This document shows, piece by piece, positions 7,389-15,458 of a stretch of 56,075 bases of DNA. The notes under the pieces were generated by a model. The model did no database searches. It was not told the DNA's origin and saw only the letters and a program-made list of their open reading frames with translations. The stretch comes from an uncultured Clostridia bacterium (lineage in GTDB: Bacteria; Bacillota; Clostridia; Oscillospirales; CAG-272): contig CANRKP010000007.1 of NCBI GenBank assembly GCA_947631245.1, positions 1 through 56,075 on the forward strand, given 5' to 3'. Made by a program: the position numbers and the translations under genes. Positions within the stretch are counted from its first letter, which is position 1. The number at the start of each line of letters is the position of its first letter.

Positions 7389-8156
7389 GTGCAGGAAACG
7401 CGTCTTGACAGGATAAACGACGATATCGTGCTCGAGCAGTCCCGCGACGGGCTCCTTTTCACGACCGACGCATATCTGCTCTCCGCGTTCGTCAGAAGGG
7501 CGGACCCGGGCGCGCGCTTCGGGCGCGCGGCGGAGCTCGGCGCGGGGACCGGCGTCGTCTCGCTCCTTCTCGCGGCAAGGCGGCGCGCGGAGCGCATTTT
7601 CTCCGTCGAGGTCCAGCCCGAGCTTTTCCGCGTCATGGAGAGAAACATAAAGAACAACTCGCTCGGGGACGTGATAACGCCAGTGCTCGCCGACGTAAGG
7701 GAGCTCGGCGAAAGCGTGACCGGCGGCACGTTCGACGCCGTATTTTCAAATCCCCCCTACCTCGCCGCGGGCTCCGGCAAGCCGAGCGCGCACGCCGCGG
7801 CGGACATCTCGCGCCGCGAGATATACGGCGGCATCGGCGATTTCTGCTCCGCCGCCGGCAGGCTCTGCCGCTGCGGGGGCACGTTTTTCGTCGTATACCG
7901 CCCCGAGCGCATAGCGGAGCTCTTCTTCTGCCTCAGGACGGCTGGTTTCGAGCCGAAAACGCTGACGCTCCTTTATCCCGACCCCGACAGCCCGCCGTCG
8001 CTTTTGTTCTGCGCCGCGCGGCGAGGCGGAAAGCCCGGCGGTCTGCGCGTCACGCGCCCGCTTTTCGTGTACGGGCGCGGCGGAAGAGAGGAGACCGAGG
8101 ACTTCCGCCGGATATACGAAACGGGAATCTTCCCCGACGACTTCTCCGTCAGGTGA
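7389..8156 (+). CDS. trmN6: tRNA1(Val) (adenine(37)-N6)-methyltransferase family protein
   Basis: A 255-residue class I SAM-dependent methyltransferase. Motif I is ELGAGTGVVSLL (residues 49-60) and the catalytic motif IV is NPPY (121-124), typical of N6-adenine methylation. The N-terminal RINDDIVLEQSRDGLLFTTDAYLLS matches the YfiC/YabB family. The substrate is inferred from the family (A37 of a tRNA), not visible. The start is GTG at 7389, preceded by AAAGGAGG with 8-nt spacing. It lies 27 bp upstream of rsmI, the same order as Bacillus yabB-yabC, so cotranscription is likely. Confidence 0.88.
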   Translation: MQETRLDRINDDIVLEQSRDGLLFTTDAYLLSAFVRRADPGARFGRAAELGAGTGVVSLLLAARRRAERIFSVEVQPELFRVMERNIKNNSLGDVITPVLADVRELGESVTGGTFDAVFSNPPYLAAGSGKPSAHAAADISRREIYGGIGDFCSAAGRLCRCGGTFFVVYRPERIAELFFCLRTAGFEPKTLTLLYPDPDSPPSLLFCAARRGGKPGGLRVTRPLFVYGRGGREETEDFRRIYETGIFPDDFSVR

Positions 8157-8183
8157 CGTAAATAAACGAAAGAACGAGAGATC

Positions 8184-9044
8184 ATGACAGAAAGAACGGA
8201 AAAGAACATCACAGAGAAGGGCGCGCTGTATCTCGTCGCGACGCCTATCGGCAACCTTGCCGACATATCCGACCGCGCGCGCAAGGTGCTTTCGGAGGCG
8301 GATTTCATCGCCGCCGAGGACACGCGCCGCACGGGAATGCTCCTGAGCGCGCTCGGCATCGAGCACGGCGAGCTCGTCAGCTATTATAAGGACAATATGG
8401 CAGCCTCGGGACCGAGGATCGTCTCGCGCCTGCTTTCGGGGGAGACGTGCGCCCTCTGCACGGACGCCGGAATGCCCGCGATAAGCGACCCCGGCGAGGC
8501 GCTTGTGCGCCTCTGTGCCGACGCTTGCGTTCCCGTGACCTGCGTCCCCGGCGCGTGCGCCGCGGTGACGGCGCTCGCCCTCTCCGCCCTCGACACGCGC
8601 ACGTTTTTCTTCATGGGCTTTCTGCCGAATGAGGGGCGCGCCCGCGCCCGCGCCGTCGAAGAGCTCGTCACGTCAAGACACACGACCGTCTTCTACGAGG
8701 CGCCGCACAGACTGCGCCGCACGCTCGAAGAGCTCGCCGAAAAGATCCCCGAAAGGCGTGTCTCCGTCTGCCGCGAGCTGACGAAGCTGAATGAGGAGAT
8801 AGAGAGGACGACGGTGTCTGAGGCAAGGGATTCCGCGCTCGCGCGAGAGCCGCGCGGAGAGTACGTCATAGTCCTCGAGGGCGCGCCCGATACTGATGCA
8901 TGCGACTGGAGCTCCGTTTCGGTCGCCGAGCACGTCGCCGCATACGAGCGGGAGGGTCTTTCGCGCATGGAGGCGATAAAGGCCGCCGCAAAAGACCGCC
9001 GCGTGCCGAAGAGCAAAATTTACGACGAAATAAATAAAAAATGA
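8184..9044 (+). CDS. rsmI: 16S rRNA (cytidine(1402)-2'-O)-methyltransferase
   Basis: A 286-residue protein of the tetrapyrrole-methylase fold. It opens with LYLVATPIGNLADIS (about residues 16-29) and EDTRRTGMLL, followed by CTDAGMPAISDPG and a YEAPHRL motif, all diagnostic of RsmI (YraL). RsmI 2'-O-methylates C1402 of 16S rRNA in the decoding centre. Length is normal for the family. The start at 8184 has GAGAG upstream. It is the last gene of the trmN6-rsmI unit and is followed by a 25-bp tandem repeat and a strong bidirectional terminator. Confidence 0.95.
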   Translation: MTERTEKNITEKGALYLVATPIGNLADISDRARKVLSEADFIAAEDTRRTGMLLSALGIEHGELVSYYKDNMAASGPRIVSRLLSGETCALCTDAGMPAISDPGEALVRLCADACVPVTCVPGACAAVTALALSALDTRTFFFMGFLPNEGRARARAVEELVTSRHTTVFYEAPHRLRRTLEELAEKIPERRVSVCRELTKLNEEIERTTVSEARDSALAREPRGEYVIVLEGAPDTDACDWSSVSVAEHVAAYEREGLSRMEAIKAAAKDRRVPKSKIYDEINKK

Positions 9045-9061
9045 CCCCCGAACGGGGGATT

Positions 9062-9205
9062 ACGCCGCACATACGCGGGGCAAAAACCTCCGAACATTCG
9101 CAGGGCAAAAACCTCCGAACATTCGTGGGACGAAAGCCGCCGCACATACGCGGGACAAAAGCCGACGCACATTCGTGGGACAAAAGCCGCCGCACATACG
9201 CACGG
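9062..9205. repeat. Tandem 25-bp repeat, about 5.8 units
   Basis: Units start at 9062, 9087, 9112, 9137, 9162 and 9187 (last one partial). The core is CCGcCGcACATaCGcGGGaC followed by AAAAG. Two unit types (ACATACGCGGG and ACATTCGTGGG) partly alternate. The units are contiguous with no spacers. A 25-bp period is not a multiple of three, so the repeat is not coding. It lies between rsmI and the terminator. Confidence 0.9.
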
Positions 9206-9227
9206 CATCGGCAGGTCAAAAAATCGC

Positions 9228-9255
9228 GGGAGGGGGACAAAAAAGTCCCCCTCCC
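9228..9255. terminator. Bidirectional terminator between rsmI and acpP
   Basis: GGGAGGGGGAC (9228-9238), A6 loop, GTCCCCCTCCC (9245-9255), then TCTTTTGATTTTTG. On the minus strand the stem is followed by GCGATTTTTT. It serves the convergent rsmI and acpP genes. Confidence 0.9.
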
Positions 9256-9303
9256 TCTTTTGATTTTTGTTTTCCTCGCCGTGCGCTTTTTTGCCTTCGC
9301 GGC

Positions 9304-9531
9304 TCAGTTGACGTGATTTTCGAGATAATCGACGACGTCGCCAACGGTGACGAGACCCGTGAGGTCCTCTTCCGCCATCTCGATGTCGAACTGTTCCTCG
9401 CAAACCATCACGAGGTCGGCAAGCTCGATTGAATTGATGTCAAGGTCGCCGACAAGCTCCGCCGACGGTGAAATAAGTCTCTCGTCTATCCCGAGCTCGT
9501 CTATTAAAAGCTGCTTTACCTGTTCGTACAT
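9304..9531 (-). CDS. acpP: Acyl carrier protein
   Basis: A 75-residue acidic four-helix carrier protein. The phosphopantetheine site is Ser34 in DLDINSIELADL. This differs from the common D-S-L motif by having Asn before and Ile after the serine. The FDIEMAEEDLTGLVTVGDVVDYLE tail is typical. It carries growing acyl chains in fatty-acid synthesis, or possibly in a specialised pathway; no other fab genes lie beside it, so a non-canonical role cannot be excluded. The ATG at 9531 has GGAGGA upstream. The leader contains a 6-bp dyad ATAACG/CGTTAT (9548-9565). Confidence 0.9.
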   Translation of the reverse strand: MYEQVKQLLIDELGIDERLISPSAELVGDLDINSIELADLVMVCEEQFDIEMAEEDLTGLVTVGDVVDYLENHVN

Positions 9532-9577
9532 ATCCTTTTCCTCCGAAATAACGTGCAAACGTTATCTTGTCGTAATC

Positions 9578-9606
9578 ATTATATTGTATGTGCGGTCAAT
9601 TGTCAA
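9578..9606 (-). promoter_or_regulatory. Sigma-A promoter of acpP
   Basis: On the minus strand TTGACA (9606-9601), 17 bp, TATAAT (9583-9578). Confidence 0.9.
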
Positions 9607-9678
9607 TACGGAAGCGAAAGTATTTTTGCCTCTTTTTCCTTACTTTTTCCCCCGCCGCCCGTCTCTGCGCGTCCGGGC

Positions 9679-9707
9679 TTGATTTCCGCGCGCGAACGGT
9701 GTATAAT
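9679..9707 (+). promoter_or_regulatory. Promoter of the membrane-anchored hypothetical gene
   Basis: TTGATT (9679-9684), 17 bp, TATAAT (9702-9707). The TTG at 9707 overlaps the -10 and so cannot be the start codon. Confidence 0.75.
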
Positions 9708-9742
9708 TGAATATAGATTATTCTCAGCCGAAAGAAAAAAAT

Positions 9743-10450
9743 ATGAAAAAAGAAGAAAATAAACCCGCCGCAAAAGCCGTCGGTCCCGCCGACGGACAGC
9801 GCAGAAAAAAGCGCGGCATCATAATCGCGTTCGCCGTGATGGCGGGCATCGTCCTTTTGTGGTACGCGGTGATCCCCGGCATAAAGGCGCTTTCGGGCAT
9901 GATAAAGGACAAAAGCGACGGCAACACGCCGAAGAGCGACTACATGGACCGCGTTGTGAGCCACACGTTTTACCCGAGCAATTACAGCGAGGACATCTAC
10001 GCCGACAGCGACTACATGGCGCGCGACCGCCGCGTCGCCTACACCGAGGGCGGCGACACATACTATATCGACATCGGCAGCGACGGATTTGCCGATCACG
10101 GCGCGCCGCTTGCATTTTTCGGCAGGTACTTTGACGCCGTGATAGCGGGCGAATACGAGGACTACGACAAATTCTTCACCGATTTTTATCTTGAAAATCA
10201 GAAAAACAAGGAGCAGTTCACGCCGCAGAAGCTGTACGACATCGACATCCGCCTGATAAACTCGAAGGCGGAGAACGGATACACGACGTACAACTATTAC
10301 GTCTCGTTCAAAATCGAGAAGAACACCGGCACGTTCAGAAACGACATCGGCAGCAACTCCGCCCGCCGCGTCGTCTACGAGCTCGTCGAATCCGACAACG
10401 GCGAGGTTTTGATAAACTACATCGGCATAGGTCTCCGCCGCGAAAAATAA
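9743..10450 (+). CDS. Membrane-anchored hypothetical protein
   Basis: A 235-residue protein of unknown function. The N-terminus is basic (KKEENK, then GQRRKKR), followed by one transmembrane segment (about residues 25-45, GIIIAFAVMAGIVLLWYAV). The remaining 190 residues are predicted outside the cell: they are hydrophilic and rich in Tyr and Asp, without recognised motifs or cysteines. The acidic Tyr-rich part (YMDRVVSHTFYPSNYSEDIY) and a later region of alternating hydrophobics suggest a globular beta-containing domain. The start at 9743 is chosen because the promoter overlaps the upstream candidate; the AAAGAAAAA before it is a weak ribosome-binding site. It stands alone, convergent with an MBL hydrolase gene. 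Confidence 0.75.
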   Translation: MKKEENKPAAKAVGPADGQRRKKRGIIIAFAVMAGIVLLWYAVIPGIKALSGMIKDKSDGNTPKSDYMDRVVSHTFYPSNYSEDIYADSDYMARDRRVAYTEGGDTYYIDIGSDGFADHGAPLAFFGRYFDAVIAGEYEDYDKFFTDFYLENQKNKEQFTPQKLYDIDIRLINSKAENGYTTYNYYVSFKIEKNTGTFRNDIGSNSARRVVYELVESDNGEVLINYIGIGLRREK

Positions 10451-10494
10451 GGCTCCGCCCTGCATCCTCGATCCCTTCTGCCAAAAAAATTGTC

Positions 10495-10560
10495 ATTAAA
10501 AGTTTTTGAAGGGGGTCCGGGGGGAACTTTTTATCCAAAAAGTTCCCCCCGTCAACCCCC
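10495..10560. repeat. Dispersed hairpin element, copy C (bidirectional terminator)
   Basis: A perfect 14-bp stem, GGGGGGAACTTTTT (10519-10532) with AAAAAGTTCCCCCC (10537-10550), flanked by AAAAGTTTTTGAAGGGGGTCC and GTCAACCCCC. It separates two convergent genes. Confidence 0.85.
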
Positions 10561-11264
10561 TATATTTCGATAGACTCGCCCTCCCGCGTAAGGAGGGCTA
10601 TTTTTTCGCAATAATCGCGCGCGCGATCGGAGGCGGCGAACGTCTTTGCATATTCCGGCATCCCCCAGAAGTGCATGGGGAACGCGCGCGCGATATCGAG
10701 CGTCCTCATCGTCTCGTCAAATCCGAGAACGCCTTCCTCCCCCTGCCTCGGGTCAAGAGGCAGAAACGCGGCGTCAATCTTTATGCCGCGGAGCTTCCGT
10801 ATCTCGGCGCGGAACGCAGCTCTCACGGCGTCGTTCTGACGGCGCGGCGCGCCGTCCCATACCCAAAGATGCAGGTCGCCCGCGTGGTATATCGCCTTCC
10901 CGTCGACGCGGACGAGAAACGCGTCTCCGCAGTCCGTAGAACGGAGCGCGAGCACCTCCATGCCGCCGTCCGCGTACTCGTCCCCGGGACGCATGTATGT
11001 CACCTCCGCTTCGGGCGGCGCGCCCCATACGTCACGCGAGAGAATATAGCTCACGTTCCCGCACCGCGAGTATGAATATATTAGGCGGCTGTAGTGATCC
11101 TCGTGATGGTGGCTGACGAAAAAAACGACCTTCTTTCCGCCGCCGTTCTCTTTTGTGTTCTCCGTCACACACGCAGGAAATGCGCCCCTGTAATAATCAA
11201 ATACGAGCACAAAAGACTCCGTCTCGACGGAAAATCCGCTGTGTGCAATGTATGTCACGTTCAT
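10560..11264 (-). CDS. MBL-fold metal-dependent hydrolase (UlaG-like)
   Basis: A 234-residue metallo-beta-lactamase-fold protein. It starts MNVTYIAHSGFSVE, as UlaG-like hydrolases do, and carries SHHHEDHY (residues 51-58, HxHxDH metal motif), IYHAGDLHLW (metal-bridging Asp) and a late His in HFWG. Two metal ions and hydrolase activity are expected; the substrate is unknown. The ATG at 11264 has GGAGGCGG upstream. It sits downstream of the nfo-SLOG pair with 69 bp between and may have its own promoter at 11309-11337. No signal peptide, so cytoplasmic. Confidence 0.88.
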   Translation of the reverse strand: MNVTYIAHSGFSVETESFVLVFDYYRGAFPACVTENTKENGGGKKVVFFVSHHHEDHYSRLIYSYSRCGNVSYILSRDVWGAPPEAEVTYMRPGDEYADGGMEVLALRSTDCGDAFLVRVDGKAIYHAGDLHLWVWDGAPRRQNDAVRAAFRAEIRKLRGIKIDAAFLPLDPRQGEEGVLGFDETMRTLDIARAFPMHFWGMPEYAKTFAASDRARDYCEKIALLTREGESIEI

Positions 11265-11298
11265 TTTTTCCGCCTCCCACAGAGCTCGGACATCATAT

Positions 11299-11337
11299 TA
11301 TGCAAATGCATATTATCCCGTACCTAATTTTAGTCAA
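11299..11337 (-). promoter_or_regulatory. Possible promoter with palindrome upstream of the MBL hydrolase
   Basis: TTGACT (11337-11332) lies 16-17 bp from a poor -10 (TAATAT). The palindrome TATGCA-AA-TGCATA (11299-11312) overlaps that -10 and could be an operator. The -35 is inside the end of the SLOG gene. Confidence 0.4.
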
Positions 11338-11873
11338 ATGTGTATCTGACCCGTGCCGTACACGATGCATGAACCGAGATTTTCGACAGGCACCCCGCGG
11401 CTCGCCGCGTATCTCACCGTGTACCCCGTCCCGCCGGACGACGTGTTCATGTACGAAACGCAGACGCCGCTCCCGTCGACAAGCGCGCGGTTCCGCACGA
11501 ACATGCAGTCCCGCGTGTATTCGAGCGAGGTGTAGACGACCTCGTCCGCCGCTTTCTTTATCGCCTCGTAGACCTCGACGTCGCGCGGCGACCAGCGCGC
11601 CGCCTGGTCAAGGCACGGCAGTATGAGCACGAGCCTTACGTCCGGATGCTCCCGCCGCAGAGAGACGACCGCCGTCGCCGCCATCGTATCAAACCCGAGC
11701 GCGCCGCCGCAGCGAAAATTCCGAATGCCCCGCGCGTAGAGCTCGCGCAGCTTTTCGTCAACTCGCCCGCGCAAACGTCCGAACTCGTGAAGCGGTATCG
11801 ACCTGTGCCCCGTAAAGCAGCAGGTCGCCTCCCGCGCGCACGGCAGCGGCGCGCGCCTCGCCTCACCCTTCAT
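11334..11873 (-). CDS. SLOG family protein (YpsA/DUF1273-like)
   Basis: A 179-residue Rossmann-like protein. CCFTGHRSIP (residues about 18-27) and the glycine motif GGALGFDTMAA are the signature of the YpsA/DUF1273 branch of the SLOG superfamily. SLOG domains bind nucleotides or nucleotide-derived ligands; the function of YpsA is unsettled (cell division in Bacillus, phage or plasmid stress suggested elsewhere). The C-terminal SGTGYTVRYAASRGVPV is also typical. The ATG at 11873 overlaps the end of nfo by 11 bp, so it is probably translationally coupled. Cytoplasmic; catalytic activity not established. Confidence 0.8.
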   Translation of the reverse strand: MKGEARRAPLPCAREATCCFTGHRSIPLHEFGRLRGRVDEKLRELYARGIRNFRCGGALGFDTMAATAVVSLRREHPDVRLVLILPCLDQAARWSPRDVEVYEAIKKAADEVVYTSLEYTRDCMFVRNRALVDGSGVCVSYMNTSSGGTGYTVRYAASRGVPVENLGSCIVYGTGQIHI

Positions 11874-12735
11874 GATACATCGAGCGCAAAAGCGCTATCT
11901 CTTTTTTGTATCCGGCAAGGTCGTTCGGCGTCTCAAGGCAGAACGGCAGCGCGCGAAGGCGCGGGGAGTTTATTATCCTCCCTATTCCCTCGAGCCCGAG
12001 CGCGCCCGAGCCTATGACCTCGTGCCTGTCCTTGTGCGCGCCGACGGGGTTCTTGCTGTCGTTCAGATGGACGGCGCGCAGCCTTTCGAGCCCTATCTCG
12101 CGGTCGAACTCGTCGAGCACGCCCTCCGTGTCGCCCGCGATGTCGTATCCCGCGTCGCTGACGTGGCAGGTGTCAAGGCAGACGCCTATCATCCCTGCAA
12201 GCTCGGGACGCGCGCGCTCGACCGCGTCTATAATCGCGCGCACCTCGCCGAAAGTTCCGCCGATCTCAGAGCCCTTGCCCGCCATCGTCTCGATTAGGAC
12301 GACGGTTTTCTGCCCCGGCTCCATGACGGAGCAGAGGCACGCCGCCGTCTTTTCTATCCCGACCGACGCGCCCTGACCCGTGTGCGAGCCCGGATGAAAG
12401 TTGTAGAGCGTGCCGGGGAAGTTTTCGAGCCTTTCTATGTCCTCCCTCATCGAGCGGACGGCAAAATCGCACACCTCCGGCTTCGCGGAGCACGGGTTGA
12501 CGGTGTACGCCGCGTGCGCTATCGTGTGCGAAAACGAGATCCCCGCCTCCTCCGCAAGCCGCTTTGCCTCGGCGGCGTCGTCGGCGTCGAGCGCCTTCAC
12601 GTCGCCTCCGCGCGGATTGCGCGTAAAATACTGCATCGTGTTCCCGTCGATCGAGACAGCGTCGCGTATCATCGCCGCGTACCCTCCCGATATAGACATA
12701 TGCGCGCCGATAAGAAGCCCGCGTCCTTTTTCCAT
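11863..12735 (-). CDS. nfo: Deoxyribonuclease IV (AP endonuclease family 2)
   Basis: A 290-residue TIM-barrel endonuclease. Diagnostic segments are LIGAHMSISGG at the N-terminus, NFHPGSH, VLIETMAGKGSEIG, VCLDTCHVSDAGYD and HLNDSKNPVGAHKDRHEVIGSG, which contain the His, Glu and Asp ligands of the three-zinc centre. It cleaves DNA 5' of abasic sites in base-excision repair. Length is normal. The ATG at 12735 has GGGAGA upstream; the reading extends further 5' but that part crosses the promoter. It is the first gene of the nfo-SLOG pair. Confidence 0.95.
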   Translation of the reverse strand: MEKGRGLLIGAHMSISGGYAAMIRDAVSIDGNTMQYFTRNPRGGDVKALDADDAAEAKRLAEEAGISFSHTIAHAAYTVNPCSAKPEVCDFAVRSMREDIERLENFPGTLYNFHPGSHTGQGASVGIEKTAACLCSVMEPGQKTVVLIETMAGKGSEIGGTFGEVRAIIDAVERARPELAGMIGVCLDTCHVSDAGYDIAGDTEGVLDEFDREIGLERLRAVHLNDSKNPVGAHKDRHEVIGSGALGLEGIGRIINSPRLRALPFCLETPNDLAGYKKEIALLRSMYHEG

Positions 12736-12778
12736 AATAAATATCTCCCGCTTTATTATCGTTATGACCGTAATATAA

Positions 12779-12807
12779 ATTATATCCCGTTTCCGCCCGT
12801 TTGTCAA
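12779..12807 (-). promoter_or_regulatory. Sigma-A promoter of nfo
   Basis: On the minus strand TTGACA (12807-12802), 17 bp, TATAAT (12784-12779). Confidence 0.92.
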
Positions 12808-12838
12808 TCATTAAAAAACAAATGTTCTTATATAGCTG

Positions 12839-12862
12839 ACGGCGCCCCGAAAAGGGCGCCGT
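12839..12862. terminator. Hairpin after the aldehyde dehydrogenase gene
   Basis: ACGGCGCCC (12839-12847) pairs with GGGCGCCGT (12854-12862). The T6 run lies on the plus-strand side, so its fit as a minus-strand terminator is imperfect, although it sits 6 bp after the ALDH stop. Confidence 0.6.
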
Positions 12863-12867
12863 GTTTT

Positions 12868-14247
12868 TTATTTCAAGAACAGTCTCACCGCCGCGTCGCC
12901 GAATTTGCTGTACGGCTGATATCTCAGCGGCATATCGAGCCATGTTTTCTTGTCCACTATGCTCTTTATGTGCGAGAACGTCTCAAATCCCGCCCTGCCG
13001 TGGTACGAGCCGATTCCGGACACGCCGAAGCCCCCGAACGGCAGAAACGGCGTCGCGAGGTGGACGACGGTGTCGTTGACGCAGCCGCCGCCGAAGCCGA
13101 GCTCCGACGTGTATCTTTTTATCCGCTTTTTGTCGGACGAAAAGACGTAGAGCGCGAGCGGCGACGGACGCGCTCTTACGAACGCCTTGACGTCGTCCTC
13201 CCGCCCGCACGTCAGAACGGGCAGCACGGGACCGAATATCTCCTCACCCATGACGGCGTCGTCCGCCGTCACGTCCGCCATGACCGTCGGCTCTATCTTC
13301 AGCGCCGCCGCGTCAGACCTGCCGCCGACCCTGACCTTTGCGGGATCTATGAGCCCGAGCACGCGGTCAAAGTGCTTTTTGTTTATCATTTTGCCGTAGT
13401 CGGAATTTTGCAGCGGATCGTCCCCGAACTGCCGCTTTATTTCGAATGCGAGCGCCGAAATCAGCGCGTCTTTTACGTCCGGATGGCAGAGCACATAATC
13501 CGGGGCGACGCACGTCTGCCCGAGATTTAAATATTTTCCCCACACGATGCGCCTTGCCGCGAGCTTTATGTCCGCCGTTTCGTCCACGATGCAGGGGCTC
13601 TTTCCGCCGAGCTCGAGCGTGACGGGCGTCATGTTTTCCGCCGCCTTCGAGTAGACGAGCCTGCCGACGTTCGGGCTGCCCGTAAAGAAGATGTAGTCGA
13701 ATTTTTCGTCGAGCAGCGCGGAATTTTCCTCCCTGCCGCCCTCGACGACGGCGACGTATTCTGGCGGGAACACCGCCTCGATTAGCGATTTCACCGCCGA
13801 GCTCGTCGCGGAGGAGTACGAGCTCGTCTTTAGTACGACCGTGTTCCCCGCCGCGACCGCGTCGAACAGCGGGTCGAGCGAGAGCAGCACGGGATAATTC
13901 CACGGGCTCATCACGAGCGCGACGCCATACGGCGACGGCAGACGGTAGCTCTTCGAGACGCAGTGGACGAGCGGCGTCTTAACGCGCCGCGGGCGCGAAA
14001 AGCTCCCGATATGCGATATCTGATACGAGAGCTCCGACAGCGAAAGTCCCGTCTCGCACATATAACTCTCGGATGAGCTCTTGCCAAGGTCCTCCTTCAA
14101 GGCAAAGTTCAGCTCGCCGACGCGAGATTTGAGCTCGCCCTTCAGGCGGACGAGCGCCTCGCGGCGCGCCTTCACGTCGAGCGTCGCGCCCGAGAGAAAG
14201 AACTCCCGCTGCTTTTTTACGACCGCGGATATCTCTTCTTTCGTCAT
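12868..14247 (-). CDS. NAD(P)-dependent aldehyde dehydrogenase
   Basis: A 459-residue class-3-like aldehyde dehydrogenase. Visible are the coenzyme segment PWNYPVLLSLDPL, the general-base Glu in VTLELGGKSP, the nucleophile Cys in NLGQTCVAPDYVL, and PFGGFGVSGIGSYHG near the C-terminus. It oxidises aldehydes to acids. The short length and hydrophobic-residue substrate pocket resemble fatty- or aromatic-aldehyde enzymes, which is inference. Its ATG overlaps the stop of the upstream alcohol dehydrogenase gene by 4 bp (ATGA), so the two are translationally coupled. With the MarR gene they form a three-gene operon that could interconvert an alcohol, its aldehyde and the acid. Confidence 0.93.
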   Translation of the reverse strand: MTKEEISAVVKKQREFFLSGATLDVKARREALVRLKGELKSRVGELNFALKEDLGKSSSESYMCETGLSLSELSYQISHIGSFSRPRRVKTPLVHCVSKSYRLPSPYGVALVMSPWNYPVLLSLDPLFDAVAAGNTVVLKTSSYSSATSSAVKSLIEAVFPPEYVAVVEGGREENSALLDEKFDYIFFTGSPNVGRLVYSKAAENMTPVTLELGGKSPCIVDETADIKLAARRIVWGKYLNLGQTCVAPDYVLCHPDVKDALISALAFEIKRQFGDDPLQNSDYGKMINKKHFDRVLGLIDPAKVRVGGRSDAAALKIEPTVMADVTADDAVMGEEIFGPVLPVLTCGREDDVKAFVRARPSPLALYVFSSDKKRIKRYTSELGFGGGCVNDTVVHLATPFLPFGGFGVSGIGSYHGRAGFETFSHIKSIVDKKTWLDMPLRYQPYSKFGDAAVRLFLK

Positions 14248-15458
14248 TTCTCAAGCCCTCCGATCACGCAAAACATTCTCTCAAGCTGCCCCCTGTCCCA
14301 CATCACGGGCACGGGATAAAGCGGCAGCGCCTCGCGGTACGCGTACCCCGCCATCTCGGGGATATCCTCCCGCCTGACGGCGTCTATTTTTTCCGGAATG
14401 CCGAAGCGTTTGTTCATGTCCTCTATCGCGCAAATGAAGCGCTCCGCCGCCTCCGCATCCGACAGTCCTCCTGTCACAACTTCCGCCGCCGCCGCAAGCT
14501 CCGCGAGCTTTTTTTCTGCGGCGCGCCCGTATTCGCGGAGCACATAAGGAAGTATCACCGCGTTGGCAAGTCCGTGCGGGATGTTGTACTTCCCGCCGAG
14601 CGCGTGCGCCATCGCGTGGACGTAGCCGACGTACGCCTTCGTGAACGAACGCCCCGCGAGGTGCGCGGCGCGGAGCATGTCGCGCCTCGCCTCCATGTCG
14701 TGCGCGCCGTCATCTACCGCCCGTCCGAGGCTGGAAAACACGAGGCGCACAGCGTCGACGGCGTCTTTTCTCGTGGATTTGTTCCCGCTTTTGCCGATAT
14801 AGGACTCGACTGCGTGCGTCAGCGCGTCGAGCCCCGTCGTCGCCGTCACGAACGGAGGCAGCGTCGCCGTCACCTCCGGATCGAGCACCGCGTAACGCGG
14901 TATGAGAGGAAAATCGTTTATCGCATATTTGTGCCTCGTCTCGCTGTCGACGATGACGCAGGCGAGCGTCGTTTCGCTCCCGGTGCCCGCCGTCGTCGGG
15001 ACGGCGAACAGCGTCGGTATCTTTTTTCTGACGCGCAGTATGCCCCCGAGCTGCCCCGGCGTCTTTTTCGGCTTCGCGACGAGCGCGCCGACGCATTTTG
15101 CACAGTCCATCGGCGAGCCGCCGCCGAACGCGATGAGGCAGTCGCAGCCGGACGAGACGTAGAGCGCCTTCGCCGCCTCCGCGTTCTTCGTCGTCGGGTT
15201 CGCGACGACCCCGTCGAAAATTTCAAACTCAAACCCCGCGCGCGCGAGGCTCTCTTCAAGCGTTTTTGTAAGCCCGAGCCCGCGCACCGATTTGTCCGTC
15301 ACGACGAGGGGCTTTTTTATCCCCTCCCTTTTCATAACGTCCGGTATCTCGCCGACGTGCTCCAGTATCTCCGGGCTCCTGTAAGGCAGAAGCGGCAGCG
15401 CGAGCTTGAATACGGTCTGATATATGCGGCAGTACGCGCCAAATATGGGATTTATCAT
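14244..15458 (-). CDS. Iron-containing alcohol dehydrogenase
   Basis: A 404-residue group III (Fe-ADH) protein. GGGSPMDCAK is the NAD(P)-binding motif and the metal-ligand region reads HAMAHALGGKYNIPHGLANAVILP, with His residues at the expected spacing. Family members reduce aldehydes or ketones to alcohols or run in reverse. The N-terminal 30 residues (INPIFGAYCRIYQTVFK) are an extension that resembles those of lactaldehyde-reductase-like members. It overlaps marR by 4 bp at its start and the ALDH gene by 4 bp at its end. The same operon context suggests aldehyde detoxification or use under MarR control. Confidence 0.93.
   Translation of the reverse strand: MINPIFGAYCRIYQTVFKLALPLLPYRSPEILEHVGEIPDVMKREGIKKPLVVTDKSVRGLGLTKTLEESLARAGFEFEIFDGVVANPTTKNAEAAKALYVSSGCDCLIAFGGGSPMDCAKCVGALVAKPKKTPGQLGGILRVRKKIPTLFAVPTTAGTGSETTLACVIVDSETRHKYAINDFPLIPRYAVLDPEVTATLPPFVTATTGLDALTHAVESYIGKSGNKSTRKDAVDAVRLVFSSLGRAVDDGAHDMEARRDMLRAAHLAGRSFTKAYVGYVHAMAHALGGKYNIPHGLANAVILPYVLREYGRAAEKKLAELAAAAEVVTGGLSDAEAAERFICAIEDMNKRFGIPEKIDAVRREDIPEMAGYAYREALPLYPVPVMWDRGQLERMFCVIGGLEK

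Noticed and set aside
9062..9205. Possible CRISPR array
   Set aside because: The 25-bp units are contiguous with no spacers between them, and no cas gene is near.
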